Shown piece after piece: positions 18,062 to 28,011 of a stretch of DNA of 64,000 nt. Source of the DNA: Psychrobacter sp. JCM 18902 (GTDB taxonomy: Bacteria; Pseudomonadota; Gammaproteobacteria; Pseudomonadales; Moraxellaceae). The notes beneath the pieces were generated by a model. The model was not told where the DNA came from, did not search any database, and saw only the letters and a list, made by a program, of their open reading frames with translations. The stretch is from positions 2,232,001-2,296,000 of the forward strand of contig NZ_CAJHBK010000001.1 of the NCBI RefSeq assembly GCF_904846615.1, read 5' to 3'. The translations under genes were made by a program, and so were the position numbers. Every line of letters begins with the position of its first letter. The first letter of the stretch is position 1.

Positions 18062-18619
18062 CTAATCGTTGGTATGGAACAATAAAAATAACTCGGTCAA
18101 ATTGCCTTCGATGCTATTGGCCATTTGTGCCAGCTTGTCTTCATCTTTACGCATCTCTGCAAGCTCTGGATCTTCATCATCGATACCGCTTAGCAAAATC
18201 ATTGGTAAAGTCAAGACAGCCACATCTTCAGCCGTTTCTTCATCTTCAAACCAATCGCTGGCTTCGTCGCCATACATCGCATCGACAAAGCCAATGGACC
18301 AAGCAACGATATCTGATTCATCTGAAAAATCAACGGCCACTTCTTCATCACCCGCATCTTCACCAAACGGTAGCTCAATAGGCGTCTCGTTTTTTAGCTC
18401 AGCGATAATAGAATCGCGCCAGCGCTGAATACCGTCGATGACGTTTTCTGGGATTTCACTAACATGGCCTTCAAACAGTGCATCCAGCCAATTCGGTAAT
18501 GGACGCCCAATAACTGTCGCTGTCAAAAAACCATGCGCGGCGACACTATCAAGCACAAATGGGCTCTCTTGATTGTCCAAATAGTCTAATAATTCATCGA
18601 AGCTTAGTTGGTTACTCAT
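18062..18619 (-). CDS. YgfB/YecA-like (UPF0149) protein
   Basis: The 185-residue acidic helical protein carries UPF0149 features: FDELLDYLD near the N-terminus, VAAHGFLTATVIGRPLPNWLD at about residues 24-44, and WSIGFVDAMYGDEASDWFEDE at about 105-125. The C-terminal SEC-C zinc motif found in YecA is absent. Family members are cytoplasmic and mostly uncharacterised; P. aeruginosa YgfB is linked to antibiotic-resistance control. The start has AAGGA upstream. It stands alone between spacers of moderate length. Confidence 0.85.
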   Translation of the reverse strand: MSNQLSFDELLDYLDNQESPFVLDSVAAHGFLTATVIGRPLPNWLDALFEGHVSEIPENVIDGIQRWRDSIIAELKNETPIELPFGEDAGDEEVAVDFSDESDIVAWSIGFVDAMYGDEASDWFEDEETAEDVAVLTLPMILLSGIDDEDPELAEMRKDEDKLAQMANSIEGNLTELFLLFHTND

Positions 18620-18902
18620 GATGTAATTGTCCTTGAAAGATAGAGTGCAGCTGTCGCCATAAACGATCGGTTAAGTGCAGAATAGTGGATAATTTGAAGG
18701 TAAAAATGGTTTCGGTAAAGCACCCAAACCATCTTTATAAAATAAGAATCATTGCATAGAGCGGGTTGCTAGCAACCATCGAAAAATAACGATCGCGATA
18801 TCATTAGCATTACACTATCAGCTAATATGCCGTTATTAAAAGGCTTTAGTCGGCTTAAATGACTGAGCACTTTCACATTAGGCTATGACTTAAGTTTAAA
18901 CA

Positions 18903-19139
18903 CTAAAGATCGTCATCATCCCAATCATCACCATCTTCATCGAAATTGTCTATATCGTCTAGATCATCCTTTAGCTCTTTGGCCAAACGCTTCTCTTCTA
19001 GCAGATTATCGATCAGTCGACGCTTCTCAAGACTACTTAAGCGCGTACGCACGCTCGTCTCGGCCTCTTCCACCATCTTTGCATCATCATCGTCGACAAA
19101 ATCATCATCAAAATCGTCGTCAATATCAGCGTCACTCAT
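18903..19139 (-). CDS. Small acidic protein, PA3496-like
   Basis: This 78-residue protein is very rich in Asp and Glu at both ends with a basic central helix (LEKRRLIDNLLEEKRLAKEL, about residues 36-55). That central helix resembles the PA3496 family of gammaproteobacteria, labelled putative envelope integrity protein in annotation. A good AGGAGTTTGTC ribosome site precedes the ATG. It is a real gene judging by start signal and composition, but its role is unknown. Confidence 0.7.
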   Translation of the reverse strand: MSDADIDDDFDDDFVDDDDAKMVEEAETSVRTRLSSLEKRRLIDNLLEEKRLAKELKDDLDDIDNFDEDGDDWDDDDL

Positions 19140-19323
19140 GACAAACTCCTATCATTTTTAGCAAGGGTATTAAGAATACATTAATATATATATGCCTTAT
19201 AAAGTCTCTACTTCACGTTGTCAATGCTTTTTATTATTAATGCCCTATTTTTAGGCTATATAAAGATAACGACAGAGACAATATCTCAGACAATTGTATA
19301 GTAATAAGCGAATATAAGCAGCA

Positions 19324-20790
19324 TTAAATAGCCGACTCATCTGCGCTTTCAATCATCAATACCGCATTGCGCACATCTGCTAAGCGTTGAATCATCGAAT
19401 CGTTGCCACCATCGAACACCGCACATTCACGCTCATAAACCGTGGTTGGGCGCATGATACTCTGCACCTGTACATGGTGGCTGATTTGCTTGAGACCTGC
19501 ATTAGGTAACAAAATCAGCATTTGCTCTTTTTTGCCGACGCTGTGTAATAATTGCGTCATTGCTTGCGCCTGTGCATCATCGCTGACACCTGCTTTAGCA
19601 GGTAGCGCAAAGCGGCTTAGCTCAATGTGCTTGTCATGGATGATTTTGTTGAGCATCAAATACAGCTTGCCCAGCATCACACCTGCTAACGCCACTTTGG
19701 CATGGCTATTGTCCGCCTTTAACAACACGCTAGCACCCGTGTCATCGAAACGTGGCTCATTCATCGCGCTGACACCCAACAACAATGGCTGCTTAAGTAA
19801 CTCGGTCACCGCTTGGTTCAATAGCTGCGTACATAATGCCAAGTAAGGTAAACGCTGAGCCGGTGCCAGACGCTCAAGCATATTGAACTCGTCATGGAAT
19901 ACAATCTGCACTCTCACACTGTCAAATGAGCGGGTGGCAGACAACCGAGAGGCGCTACCAGATTTAGAAGCGCGGCTTATATCATCTTGGGCAGCACCAT
20001 TTGCTGCACCATGCTCTGCTCGCTCTTCAGTCGTACTATCGATAGGCTGACTATCAGAGCCAGTGGTATCAGTCGCAGCTTGATTCTGTTGCGTTCTTAA
20101 ATACTGGTTTACTTCACTATGTACATCCAATTTGTGTGCATTGGTTGGCTGACTGTCCGTTGCACCCTCTACAGAATGCTCCGATGCTTCTCTATCCGTA
20201 TCCGTGGTACGGCGTTCAAGCTCCCGATCATAATTGCGCTGATCGATTTGCATATACTGCTCACGATGCAAATCTTGAATATCGCGGCTAAGCGCGTTAA
20301 TTTGCTCTTTAGTTGGACGAGCAAGATAACCATAAACCAGCCAAAGCAACAAATGCAGCAGCATAGTACCGATGACGAACGGCCATTGCATAGCGATAAT
20401 CTCGCCTTTGCTAATATCTTTTAATGTCAACGACACACTGCCAATCACCGAATCGCCATTGGTGGCAATCTGACGAATGGTATCACCTTGCTGCATGGGC
20501 GCATTGCCAACAGGCACCAAGATGTCGTCGTTATTGTCTTTAATCAATATGCGCGTCACGTCTTGCTCGCTGGTATAGCGATTGGCAATGACACTTAAGC
20601 TGACACGGTCTTTATTTTCTAAAGACAACCTTGCTTCATCAATCAGCTGGGCGACCATCTGCTCGCCTTTTAACGCACGACTTTTGCTCAGCTGTTGATC
20701 GGTGCTGATGACCAATAACAACGTCTGCAAACAAAAACTAACCAGAAGAATAATGGCAAATAACCCTTGCCGCGGCGCTAAATACGTCAT
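19324..20790 (-). CDS. Smp-like (YtjB/AhpA) membrane protein, divergent from serB
   Basis: The 488-residue protein starts with a membrane helix (LFAIILLVSFCLQTLLLVI), has a periplasmic segment of about 110 residues with VIANRYTSEQDVTRILIKDNN, and a second membrane helix (WPFVIGTMLLHLLLWLVYG, about 135-155). A long Ser/Thr/Glu-rich linker (about 200-285) and a C-terminal cytoplasmic domain follow. This is the layout of the Smp/YtjB family, whose gene is divergent from serB in enterobacteria, as here. The function is unknown; membrane association is clear. The long C-terminal part exceeds the E. coli protein (about 214), so it is an enlarged version. Confidence 0.7.
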   Translation of the reverse strand: MTYLAPRQGLFAIILLVSFCLQTLLLVISTDQQLSKSRALKGEQMVAQLIDEARLSLENKDRVSLSVIANRYTSEQDVTRILIKDNNDDILVPVGNAPMQQGDTIRQIATNGDSVIGSVSLTLKDISKGEIIAMQWPFVIGTMLLHLLLWLVYGYLARPTKEQINALSRDIQDLHREQYMQIDQRNYDRELERRTTDTDREASEHSVEGATDSQPTNAHKLDVHSEVNQYLRTQQNQAATDTTGSDSQPIDSTTEERAEHGAANGAAQDDISRASKSGSASRLSATRSFDSVRVQIVFHDEFNMLERLAPAQRLPYLALCTQLLNQAVTELLKQPLLLGVSAMNEPRFDDTGASVLLKADNSHAKVALAGVMLGKLYLMLNKIIHDKHIELSRFALPAKAGVSDDAQAQAMTQLLHSVGKKEQMLILLPNAGLKQISHHVQVQSIMRPTTVYERECAVFDGGNDSMIQRLADVRNAVLMIESADESAI

Positions 20791-21284
20791 GATATGGTAA
20801 ACTTTTTTGGATAAGAGAAATTAAAAAAACAAGGCTATCCCTCATTTTTTGGCGAATTTAAAAAAACTATAATAGTACGCATCTTAATAAGTATGTATTG
20901 AATTTAAGTACCATAACCCGACACGTCTGTTGTTGCCTAAAATAGCATTTACAACAAGATTTGGTTACTTAAAAACTGCTGTCTCAAATACTAATACTCA
21001 GGATAATCTACGGCACATTTGGTAAGCGGCGACTGAGAGCATTATTGTGAATATCATCATGAATACAGACCGCTTATCTTATCTACTATATCACCATAAT
21101 AAGTCTTATAGCGTTAGTAGATTTATAAATTTATCATAATAATCACATTCAATTTCAAATGATTTTTCAACGATTGCTGCCATCTTTAATCGACGGTGAT
21201 ACTTTGCGCGTCATCTATAGGCGCTGCCGAGTAAAGCTGCTATTATTCCCAATCTTATATGAGCATACAAGGGACCATTGAGCC
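20791..21284. other. Divergent promoter region between smp-like gene and serB
   Basis: This 494-base spacer is AT-rich. A TATAAT at 20868-20873 could be a rightward -10 but has only a poly-T at the -35 position. No RNA gene or credible ORF was seen. Confidence 0.45.
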
Positions 21285-22475
21285 ATGCCACACAATACAT
21301 CTTACTCGTTACCAAAAGACAGCAAAGCATGGCAACAAGCCGTTGACTCTATTGCGTCACTGTTACCAGATAACACGAACTTACAAGATTTTGATGCGCT
21401 ACAGTCCCTGCCAGTTTTTGCTCTTATTGTTGTGCTACCGACCAAAGTATCGACGCTTGATATTCACCAGTATGTGCAATCATGGGTCGATGAACAGCCA
21501 AGCTGGCATTTGGTCACCGTCGCTGAAGATACTGATGCCAGTTTTGTCAATATTACCGTTTCTGATACAGAGCCAACGGCAGCAAACGCACAGCGCTTGC
21601 CTTTTACTCAAGCACAAGTATTCCGCTATTTGTTGGTTCCAGTCACTGATACGCTCATGCATCCTGGCAAAAAGACCGCAGCAGCTCACATCATTGATGA
21701 TCAGCTGACCACGCGCTTGCGTCATGACTTGACCGAAGCTTATAACGATAGTCATCAAGCGAGCAGTGCTGAACGCTTGGATATTGTCGATTGCCACATT
21801 TTATCAGTCGGTCATATGCTACGTACCCACAAGCTTGCCTGCTTTGATATGGATTCCACCTTAATCGAGCAAGAAGTCATCGTTGAGTTGGCAAAAACAG
21901 CGGGTATCGGCGAAGAAGTCGAAGCCATTACGGAAGCGGCAATGCGCGGTGAGATGGATTTTAATGAATCTTTTGCCCAGCGTGTAGCCTTATTGAAAGG
22001 TATCTCGACCGATGTGCTGGATGATATCTGCAGCCGCTTAACGCTATCAATGGGCGCTCGCACTACCATCAGTGCACTAAAGGCTTTGGGCTACCATACC
22101 GTACTGGTATCAGGCGGCTTTACCTACTTTGCGCGCTATATCGCTGAGCAATTAGGCATTGACGAGGTTCACGCCAACGCGCTAGATATCGACGAAGGGG
22201 AAGTCACTGGTCACGTACAGCTGCCCATCGTCAATGGTGCCAAAAAAGCAGCGATCGTTGAGCATACTGCGGAGCGCTTAGGCATCGAGATGTCACAAGT
22301 GGTCTGTATCGGTGACGGTGCCAATGATTTACCGATGATGGCCATTGCAGACCTAGGCGTCGCCTATCATGCTAAGCCCATTGTCCAAGCACGTGCTGAT
22401 GCCGCCATCAATGTCACAGGGCTTGAAGGCATACTTTATGCCCTTGGTTATCCAGCACTTGCGCCTGCTGAGTAA
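21285..22475 (+). CDS. serB: Phosphoserine phosphatase
   Basis: This 396-residue HAD-superfamily enzyme makes L-serine from phosphoserine, the last step of serine synthesis. The catalytic DMDST lies at residues 188-192 (D188 nucleophile, D190 acid/base), followed by the cap (EGEAM-like AMRGEMDFNESFAQRV), VSGGFTYFA and GDGANDLPM. The N-terminal 180 residues are the regulatory region typical of SerB in this group (ACT-like, diverged). The ATG at 21285 has a weak ribosome site. The gene is divergent from the Smp-like gene, an ancient arrangement. Confidence 0.96.
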   Translation: MPHNTSYSLPKDSKAWQQAVDSIASLLPDNTNLQDFDALQSLPVFALIVVLPTKVSTLDIHQYVQSWVDEQPSWHLVTVAEDTDASFVNITVSDTEPTAANAQRLPFTQAQVFRYLLVPVTDTLMHPGKKTAAAHIIDDQLTTRLRHDLTEAYNDSHQASSAERLDIVDCHILSVGHMLRTHKLACFDMDSTLIEQEVIVELAKTAGIGEEVEAITEAAMRGEMDFNESFAQRVALLKGISTDVLDDICSRLTLSMGARTTISALKALGYHTVLVSGGFTYFARYIAEQLGIDEVHANALDIDEGEVTGHVQLPIVNGAKKAAIVEHTAERLGIEMSQVVCIGDGANDLPMMAIADLGVAYHAKPIVQARADAAINVTGLEGILYALGYPALAPAE

Positions 22476-22659
22476 CGACTACACTCGCAACACCATACCA
22501 TGGAGCTAGGTTAGTGTTTTTAACATTAATCTGGCTTTTATGTCTTATTACATTGCGACATTGCTACATTGCGACAGTCAATTTTCACATCACTGTCCTA
22601 GCATACTTAGCGGCATCGCATTAACTTTCACTGTGTTTTTAAATAAAAAAGGATTGTCC

Positions 22660-23655
22660 ATGACGGCATCACCATCACCGCGGCAAAATGAGCCGTCAGC
22701 GCCACAACCACTGGATAAGAGCAGCACTGCTGCATCCTCCGATAGTCCAAAGCAACTATTTGGGGTTTATATCAGAGGAATGGCCATGGGGGCAGCGGAT
22801 ATCGTACCGGGTGTCTCTGGCGGTACCATTGCGCTGATTGCCGGTATTTATGAGCGCTTGATTAACGCCCTGAGTAGCATCGGCCCCAATCTCTGGCAGA
22901 TATTTCGACAGGAAGGCGGAATCAAAGGTTTGGTTTCGGTGTGGCGACAAGTTGATGCAACTTTTTTGTTATTTTTGTTATTGGGAATCGCCACCAGTTT
23001 TACTACTTTAGCAGGTATTATCAAGCATCTATTGGATAATCAACCGTTATTTATTTGGTCGTTCTTTTTTGGACTGGTTGTCGCAACGGTATTTATATTA
23101 TTGAGTGAGATTCAGCGTTGGAATATAGGGCGAGCAGCACTCTTCGTGACTGGTCTTGTTGCCGCTGTGGTCATTAGCAGCTTACCATTACTCACGACCA
23201 CACCAAGCTTGCCTTATTTGTTTTTTGCAGGAGCAGTCGCTATTTGTGCCATGATCCTGCCCGGTATATCGGGGTCTTTTATTTTATTACTATTAGGTGC
23301 TTATGACGCAGTATTAGAAGCCGTACATAGCCTTAACTTCACGATAATTTTCACGGTCATTGCGGGTATGGCGACGGGATTGTTATTATTTACTCGCGCA
23401 CTTAAATGGCTATTGTCTCGCTACTATCAAGCAACTTTGGCCTTGCTCACAGGTTTTATCGCAGGCTCGCTTGTGAAAGTATGGCCATGGAAAGTAGATG
23501 CGTTAGGCGCGCTTAATAGTGACGCGATCAACAACGTGATGCCATGGCAATATCCTACCGGTCCACATTGGCTAATCACTGTAGGACTGATGCTGCTAGG
23601 CGCGATTTTAGTCTCACTATTGTCTTGGTGGGGCACTCGTAGCAATCGCGCTTAA
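22660..23655 (+). CDS. DUF368 (PopT-type) polyprenyl-phosphate transporter
   Basis: From the ATG at 22660 (AAAGGA upstream) the protein has 331 residues and about nine membrane segments. The signature MGAADIVPGVSGGTIALIAGIYERL lies at about residues 41-65 (its central VPGVSGGT is the best-known part), and ICAMILPGISGSFILLLLGAY is the second-repeat copy at about 191-211. DUF368 proteins (PopT) have been shown to recycle undecaprenyl phosphate across the membrane for wall and polymer synthesis. An N-terminal Ser/Pro-rich cytosolic segment of about 35 residues precedes the membrane part. An in-frame extension to 22540 exists but lacks a start signal. Confidence 0.88.
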   Translation: MTASPSPRQNEPSAPQPLDKSSTAASSDSPKQLFGVYIRGMAMGAADIVPGVSGGTIALIAGIYERLINALSSIGPNLWQIFRQEGGIKGLVSVWRQVDATFLLFLLLGIATSFTTLAGIIKHLLDNQPLFIWSFFFGLVVATVFILLSEIQRWNIGRAALFVTGLVAAVVISSLPLLTTTPSLPYLFFAGAVAICAMILPGISGSFILLLLGAYDAVLEAVHSLNFTIIFTVIAGMATGLLLFTRALKWLLSRYYQATLALLTGFIAGSLVKVWPWKVDALGALNSDAINNVMPWQYPTGPHWLITVGLMLLGAILVSLLSWWGTRSNRA

Positions 23656-23894
23656 CCCTACCTTAAACCTGCATCAGTCTCTTTTTAAAACCCGAAAACC
23701 CTCCTATACACTCTTAATAATAAGCGCCCATCCTTGCGGCGCTTGTGCTTAAACCTTGCCATACAAAACCATCAAAATGTGCTAAAAAACCAAACGTCAA
23801 CGGTTGTCGCAAAGTCGCCTGTCCCCTCTTTAGCTTTGTTCCCCAAACTTTCATAATGACCCTATTGGAATTCACCTTATGAATAGCGAGATGA

Positions 23895-24296
23895 ATGATG
23901 TTACTGACTATATTTTCGGTTATTGGTATAGAAACGTGGAGCACGGCGGCACTGTTTGGTTATAGCTTGCTGGCAGGCTTGATTTTAGCGCTTGCCTTAT
24001 CCTCACAGCGCTGGCTGCTCTGGTATCTATTTGGTGGTATGGCATATTGGCTAGCGGTTGAGACGATTCAAAGCATTGTGGCGGGTCGTCCCATGCTATC
24101 AGAGCTGTCAGAATGGCACAGCTATATCATCGCCATGGGCATCAGTTGGTTGCCTTTAGCGTGCTGGGTGCTGTATCGGGCACTACGTTACGAGGATGTC
24201 AGTCAATCCGTTCAGCAGCAGCGTCAATTGGAAGCGGCACGTTATATCGAGCACACGCCTGTTTATGATGACGACTACCAACCGCGCTTCCACTGA
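23895..24296 (+). CDS. Hypothetical inner-membrane protein
   Basis: The 133-residue protein has about three hydrophobic segments (MLLTIFSVIGIETW at the N-terminus, then LFGYSLLAGLILALAL and a helix near IIAMGISWLPLACWVLYRAL) and a hydrophilic C-terminal tail of about 35 residues. I do not recognise a family. It follows the DUF368 gene by about 240 bases on the same strand. The start is ATG with AGCGAG just upstream; a second ATG follows at once. It has ordinary codon use for the region. Confidence 0.5.
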   Translation: MMLLTIFSVIGIETWSTAALFGYSLLAGLILALALSSQRWLLWYLFGGMAYWLAVETIQSIVAGRPMLSELSEWHSYIIAMGISWLPLACWVLYRALRYEDVSQSVQQQRQLEAARYIEHTPVYDDDYQPRFH

Positions 24297-24698
24297 TAGA
24301 GTCGCGCTTATATCAACGAGCGACGCTGTTAGGTTGACTCATTTTCTGTTTGCAGTACTTTTACTTACCTCTTATATAGCCTGTATTACATTATCTTTAT
24401 CCGACTGTATCTCGTACAAAAATTACGATTAACCTGCCGTCAAATTCGCTCAATCCAGCATAGGTAGTGCGAGCATTCATTTTCGTTGCTATTCTCTTTT
24501 CTACTGTCATTTTTATAAATATTAACAACTTATTTTAATCAAGATGACGTCATTGAATGTTACAAGATACTTAACGCTCTCTACGTAACTCCTAAAGAAT
24601 AGCAACCTCTCTATCGTTTATAATCTAGTTATATATTTGTCGCAAAAATTGTTATAAAGTACGCATTATTTTGCGTCTCATTCTTTAGGAGTTCGATT
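24297..24698. other. AT-rich spacer before SCP2-domain gene
   Basis: About 400 bases with no credible gene. TATAAA near 24653 may be a -10 for the downstream gene, but no matching -35 was found. Confidence 0.4.
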
Positions 24699-25205
24699 AT
24701 GTTTACTGTTCCTGTATTAGATATTAAATCTGATCCGTTAGATGTGCTATTGGCTGTGATTGGCTATCGTTTGTCCATGCTTGCTGATAGTGATAACGAA
24801 GATGTGAAAGCACTATTTGCTGATCGCAATGTGACGATTGAGCTTGCCAGCACTGAAGCGGATATCGCCCGTTATTTTGTCTTTGATAATGGTAGCTTCA
24901 GCCAATACAGTGGTCATGCTAAAAAAGCAGACCTCACCATCAATTTCAAGGATTCGATGACAGGTGTTAAGCTTTTGACCAAAGGCAATCTTCCTGCCTT
25001 TATGACTGCTGTACAAGAAGGCAACCTCAGCATCGAAGGCGATTACAGCCTAATGATGTGGTTCAATAAACTTGCTAAGCATATCGTGCCAGCTATTCCA
25101 GAAGAATGTAAACCTTATATCCAAAAAGCCAAGCCTTATGCTTATAAAGCACAAAAACTTGCCAACCATTGGATTGGGGTTGCTAAGCACAAACTTGGCA
25201 AATAA
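24699..25205 (+). CDS. SCP2 sterol-carrier-domain protein
   Basis: This 168-residue protein has a compact alpha/beta domain with the SCP2-like pattern: ARYFVFDNGSFSQYSG at about residues 56-71, KADLTINFKDSMTGVKLLTKGN at about 75-96, and VQEGNLSIEGDYSLMMWFNKLA at about 106-127. It ends in a basic Lys/Ala tail. SCP2-fold proteins bind lipids; bacterial relatives such as UbiJ and UbiT assist ubiquinone synthesis, but this protein is not clearly either. A strong TTTAGGAGTTCG ribosome site fixes the start, and a hairpin at 25295-25334 ends it. It is likely well expressed. Confidence 0.72.
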   Translation: MFTVPVLDIKSDPLDVLLAVIGYRLSMLADSDNEDVKALFADRNVTIELASTEADIARYFVFDNGSFSQYSGHAKKADLTINFKDSMTGVKLLTKGNLPAFMTAVQEGNLSIEGDYSLMMWFNKLAKHIVPAIPEECKPYIQKAKPYAYKAQKLANHWIGVAKHKLGK

Positions 25206-25294
25206 TGACGTAAATAGAGCGACGTAAATAAAGAAAACAGATCACAATTATTTAGCGCTCAGTTACTTTACTCTTTCGCAGTGCTCTGATTTTC

Positions 25295-25334
25295 TAAAAA
25301 GGTTGCGGTATACTATATCGCAGCCTTTTTTATT
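25295..25334 (+). terminator. Rho-independent terminator after SCP2 gene
   Basis: AAAAAGGTTGCG pairs with CGCAGCCTTTTT (one G-T pair) around an 11-base loop, followed by a T run. Confidence 0.8.
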
Positions 25335-25423
25335 ACCTAAAATTTTATGGCTTTACACACAACTCTTTTAACCCCTATTCTCTTCAAAATGATTGTTTCA
25401 AAAACTATTATAAAAGGAATTAT

Positions 25424-26602
25424 ATGATGGCAGGATTACTTAACATCTCAGAGCCTAATGCCAGTAGCCCCACTGACACGTTCAATAATAAAAATAACAG
25501 CCACAGCGGCTTGAACAATGACTTTTTAAACAACTTAACAATGGATGCCACCACAGCCAACCAAAAAACCACTCATAAACATAACCGCGAAGAAATCGCC
25601 GAACTGTTTGATTTGCCATTGATGGATTTGTTGTTGCAAGCGCAAACGATACATCGGGCGCACTTCACTGCCAATGAAGTACAAATCAGTACTTTGTTGT
25701 CGATCAAAACAGGTAACTGCCCCGAAGATTGTGGCTACTGCTCGCAATCAGGTCACCACCGCGACACGACTAAATTACAAGCAGAGAAACGCATAGAAGT
25801 CGATAAAGTCATTGCTGCGGCCAAACGTGCCAAAGCCAGTGGCTCGTCACGCTTTTGTATGGGTGCAGCATGGAAACATCCAAGCGCCAAAGACATGCCC
25901 TATGTGGTTGAGCTGATCAAAGAAGTCAAGGCCTTGGGACTTGAAACCTGTATGACCCTTGGTATGCTAGATACCAATCAAGCGACGCAACTGGCGGATG
26001 CTGGATTGGATTATTACAATCATAATCTAGATACCTCACGTCGTTATTATGAGCAAGTCGTCAGCACGCGTAGCTATGACGAGCGCTTAGATACGATAGA
26101 CAACGTGCGTAACTCAGGCATCAATGTCTGTAGTGGCAATATCGTCGGTATGGGTGAAAGCCGTGACGACCGTATCGATTGGGTACATGAGCTGCTAAAA
26201 ATGCCCAAAGCGCCAGAGTCAATCCCCGTCAACTTGCTTGTCCCCATTAAAGGCACACCAATTGGTGATAAAGTATTGGCAGAAGGTCAACTGTCAGTGA
26301 TTGAATGGATTCGTACCATTGCCGTAGCACGTATTTGCTGCCCGACCAGCTATGTGCGTTTGTCTGCTGGTCGCGAAAGCCTATCCGACTCTGAGCAAGC
26401 CTTGGCCTTTATGGCAGGTGCCAACTCATTCTTTTATGGCGATAAACTGCTGACTACTGGCAATGCAAGCCAATCAGGCGATGACAGACTCATGCGTGAG
26501 CTTGGTCTAACAAAGCAATTTGCTGCGCCAAGAGCGCCCAAAGTATTGCCTGTGATGGATGCGATGAGCGGTCATCAATCGCAAGTGGTGATGGCAGAGT
26601 AG
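25424..26602 (+). CDS. bioB: Biotin synthase
   Basis: This 392-residue radical-SAM enzyme inserts sulfur into dethiobiotin. The 4Fe-4S motif CxxxCxxC is C99-C103-C106 in [14 protein letters not shown], and the second-cluster residues lie in regions such as [11 protein letters not shown] and [13 protein letters not shown]. The N-terminus carries an extra Asn/Ser/Thr-rich stretch of about 50 residues before the NREEIAELF helix that starts most BioB proteins; E. coli BioB has 346 residues. The ATG at 25424 is doubled by a second ATG directly after; AAAAGGAATT precedes them. No other bio gene is adjacent. Confidence 0.97.
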   Translation: MMAGLLNISEPNASSPTDTFNNKNNSHSGLNNDFLNNLTMDATTANQKTTHKHNREEIAELFDLPLMDLLLQAQTIHRAHFTANEVQISTLLSIKTGNCPEDCGYCSQSGHHRDTTKLQAEKRIEVDKVIAAAKRAKASGSSRFCMGAAWKHPSAKDMPYVVELIKEVKALGLETCMTLGMLDTNQATQLADAGLDYYNHNLDTSRRYYEQVVSTRSYDERLDTIDNVRNSGINVCSGNIVGMGESRDDRIDWVHELLKMPKAPESIPVNLLVPIKGTPIGDKVLAEGQLSVIEWIRTIAVARICCPTSYVRLSAGRESLSDSEQALAFMAGANSFFYGDKLLTTGNASQSGDDRLMRELGLTKQFAAPRAPKVLPVMDAMSGHQSQVVMAE

Positions 26603-26691
26603 CGTTTTTTATCGCTACCATTATTGGATAATCTGCGCTAAGCTTGCCGACATTATTGATGATAAAATATTAAATCGTAAGAGAGAATGTG

Positions 26692-27126
26692 ATGGCAGAT
26701 TATTTCAATTGGATTAAAGCGGCGCATATTATATCGATGGTCTGCTGGTTTGCTGCGATATTTTATTTGCCACGCTTGTTTGTCTATCATGCGATGAGTA
26801 ACGACAGCATCAGTCACGAACGCTTTGCTATTATGGAGCGCAAGCTCTATCGCGGTATTATGACACCATCGATGATAGCCACATGGGTCTTTGGTCTATG
26901 GATGTTGGGGCTAGGCTGGGAGGTGTATAAAACCCAAGGCTGGTTACACGTCAAGCTCTTATTAGTGGTGCTACTCTCTGGCTATCACGGTGCTTGTGGA
27001 TTTTATCGTAAAAAGCTAATGGATAATCCGCATTATAAGACGCATAAATTTTGGCGCTGGTTTAACGAAGTACCAGTGTTTGCATTGGTCATTATCGTCA
27101 TCTTAGTAGTAGTAAAGCCCTTCTAA
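26692..27126 (+). CDS. hemJ: Protoporphyrinogen IX oxidase, HemJ type
   Basis: The 144-residue, four-segment membrane protein starts MADYFNWIKAAHIISMVCWFA and carries the conserved His at 12 and Lys at 88 (GWLHVKLLLV), the pair known to be essential in HemJ. HemJ oxidises protoporphyrinogen to protoporphyrin in haem synthesis and is common in bacteria lacking HemG/HemY. The family middle segment LYRGIMTPSMIATWVFGLWM and C-terminal FRWFNEVP-like segment (WRWFNEVPVFAL) are present. A GTG one codon upstream is an alternative start; AAGAGAGA favours the ATG. A hairpin ends the gene. Confidence 0.9.
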   Translation: MADYFNWIKAAHIISMVCWFAAIFYLPRLFVYHAMSNDSISHERFAIMERKLYRGIMTPSMIATWVFGLWMLGLGWEVYKTQGWLHVKLLLVVLLSGYHGACGFYRKKLMDNPHYKTHKFWRWFNEVPVFALVIIVILVVVKPF

Positions 27127-27177
27127 AATCCAGTAAATATGCCCATCACTAATTTTTAAATCTGAATACCTCTAAAC

Positions 27178-27220
27178 TAAAAGCGTCCGTTACTTTAATA
27201 AGTAACGGACGCTTTTTTAG
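27178..27220. terminator. Bidirectional terminator after hemJ and the secreted hydrolase gene
   Basis: AAGCGTCCGTTACT pairs perfectly with AGTAACGGACGCTT around a short loop, with A and T runs on the two sides, between convergent genes. Confidence 0.85.
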
Positions 27221-27240
27221 GAAATCATAAATATGAAAGC

Positions 27241-28011
27241 TTAAACACTAGGGCGCATGATTTGATAGACATTACTCAAATCATAAACACGGTAACGCGC
27301 AGGTTCGCGGCGGTTTTCGCCCGCATAGCTGAGGATCAGTGCTTGCTTTGCGCGCTCATCAACCCAGCCGACGAACAGTCCACTATGCTCGACGCCATTA
27401 TAGCCATGATTGATATAATAGAGCCAATCCCCAACTTCAATCTCGCCACTATTGGCATAAGGACCTTGACCATAAGTACCTTTATGAATGGTATCGCGTG
27501 TCACTCCGGCGCGTTTAAACACGGCATTGAGATAGTCCCAGCAGCCACCTTGAATGATCGCGCGCTCGTTCAGCGCCATCTTGCGTGCGGTGCTAACCAC
27601 TTCACGGGCGGCCAGACTGCTCTGCATCTCCGCACTGCTTAGTAACGGTAAATACTCGCTATCGACATTATCATAATTACCCGATAAAAATGCAGGGAGT
27701 ACCGCAGGCGCTTGACGTGCTACTTCAGGATAACGATAGGATGTCTGAGTCGCTGGTGGAGTACTGGCAGAATTTGAGCGATAAGTTCCTGCACGTTGAA
27801 TGGTAGAACGCGTGCTGACTTTCGCAGAGGGCACCGCTGAGTATGATGGTGTATAGCGAGCACTAAAATCAGATTGCATAGATTTTTGGGCGATCAGCGC
27901 ACTCATACTATCAGCATGGGCCTGACCCACTAGGCCAACGGTAAACAATAAAAGACTGCACGACGCGGTAACCGACGACGACATAGACAATGACACAGGC
28001 AAACGCGACAT
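27241..28011 (-). CDS. Secreted NlpC/CHAP-like cysteine hydrolase (predicted)
   Basis: From the ATG at 28011, behind AAGGAG, the protein has 256 residues with a signal peptide ending near residue 33 (QAHA-DS). A Ser/Ala/Thr-rich linker runs to about residue 110. The C-terminal domain has GGCWDYLNAVFKRAG with Cys157 and VEHSGLFVGW with His209, the order expected for a papain-like NlpC/CHAP peptidase. These enzymes cut peptidoglycan peptides in the periplasm. The subfamily is diverged, so the enzymatic call is an inference from motif order. It is convergent with hemJ. Confidence 0.6.
   Translation of the reverse strand: MSRLPVSLSMSSSVTASCSLLLFTVGLVGQAHADSMSALIAQKSMQSDFSARYTPSYSAVPSAKVSTRSTIQRAGTYRSNSASTPPATQTSYRYPEVARQAPAVLPAFLSGNYDNVDSEYLPLLSSAEMQSSLAAREVVSTARKMALNERAIIQGGCWDYLNAVFKRAGVTRDTIHKGTYGQGPYANSGEIEVGDWLYYINHGYNGVEHSGLFVGWVDERAKQALILSYAGENRREPARYRVYDLSNVYQIMRPSV

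Noticed and set aside
22540..22659. Upstream extension of the DUF368 gene
   Set aside because: AAAGGA directly precedes the ATG at 22660 and the extra part is atypical.
23714..23760. Hairpin AAGCGCC/GGCGCTT after the DUF368 gene
   Set aside because: Short stem without a T tract, so it is not counted as a terminator.
24196..24432. 78-codon ORF after the hypothetical membrane gene
   Set aside because: It overlaps the real gene in another frame and has no supporting start signal.
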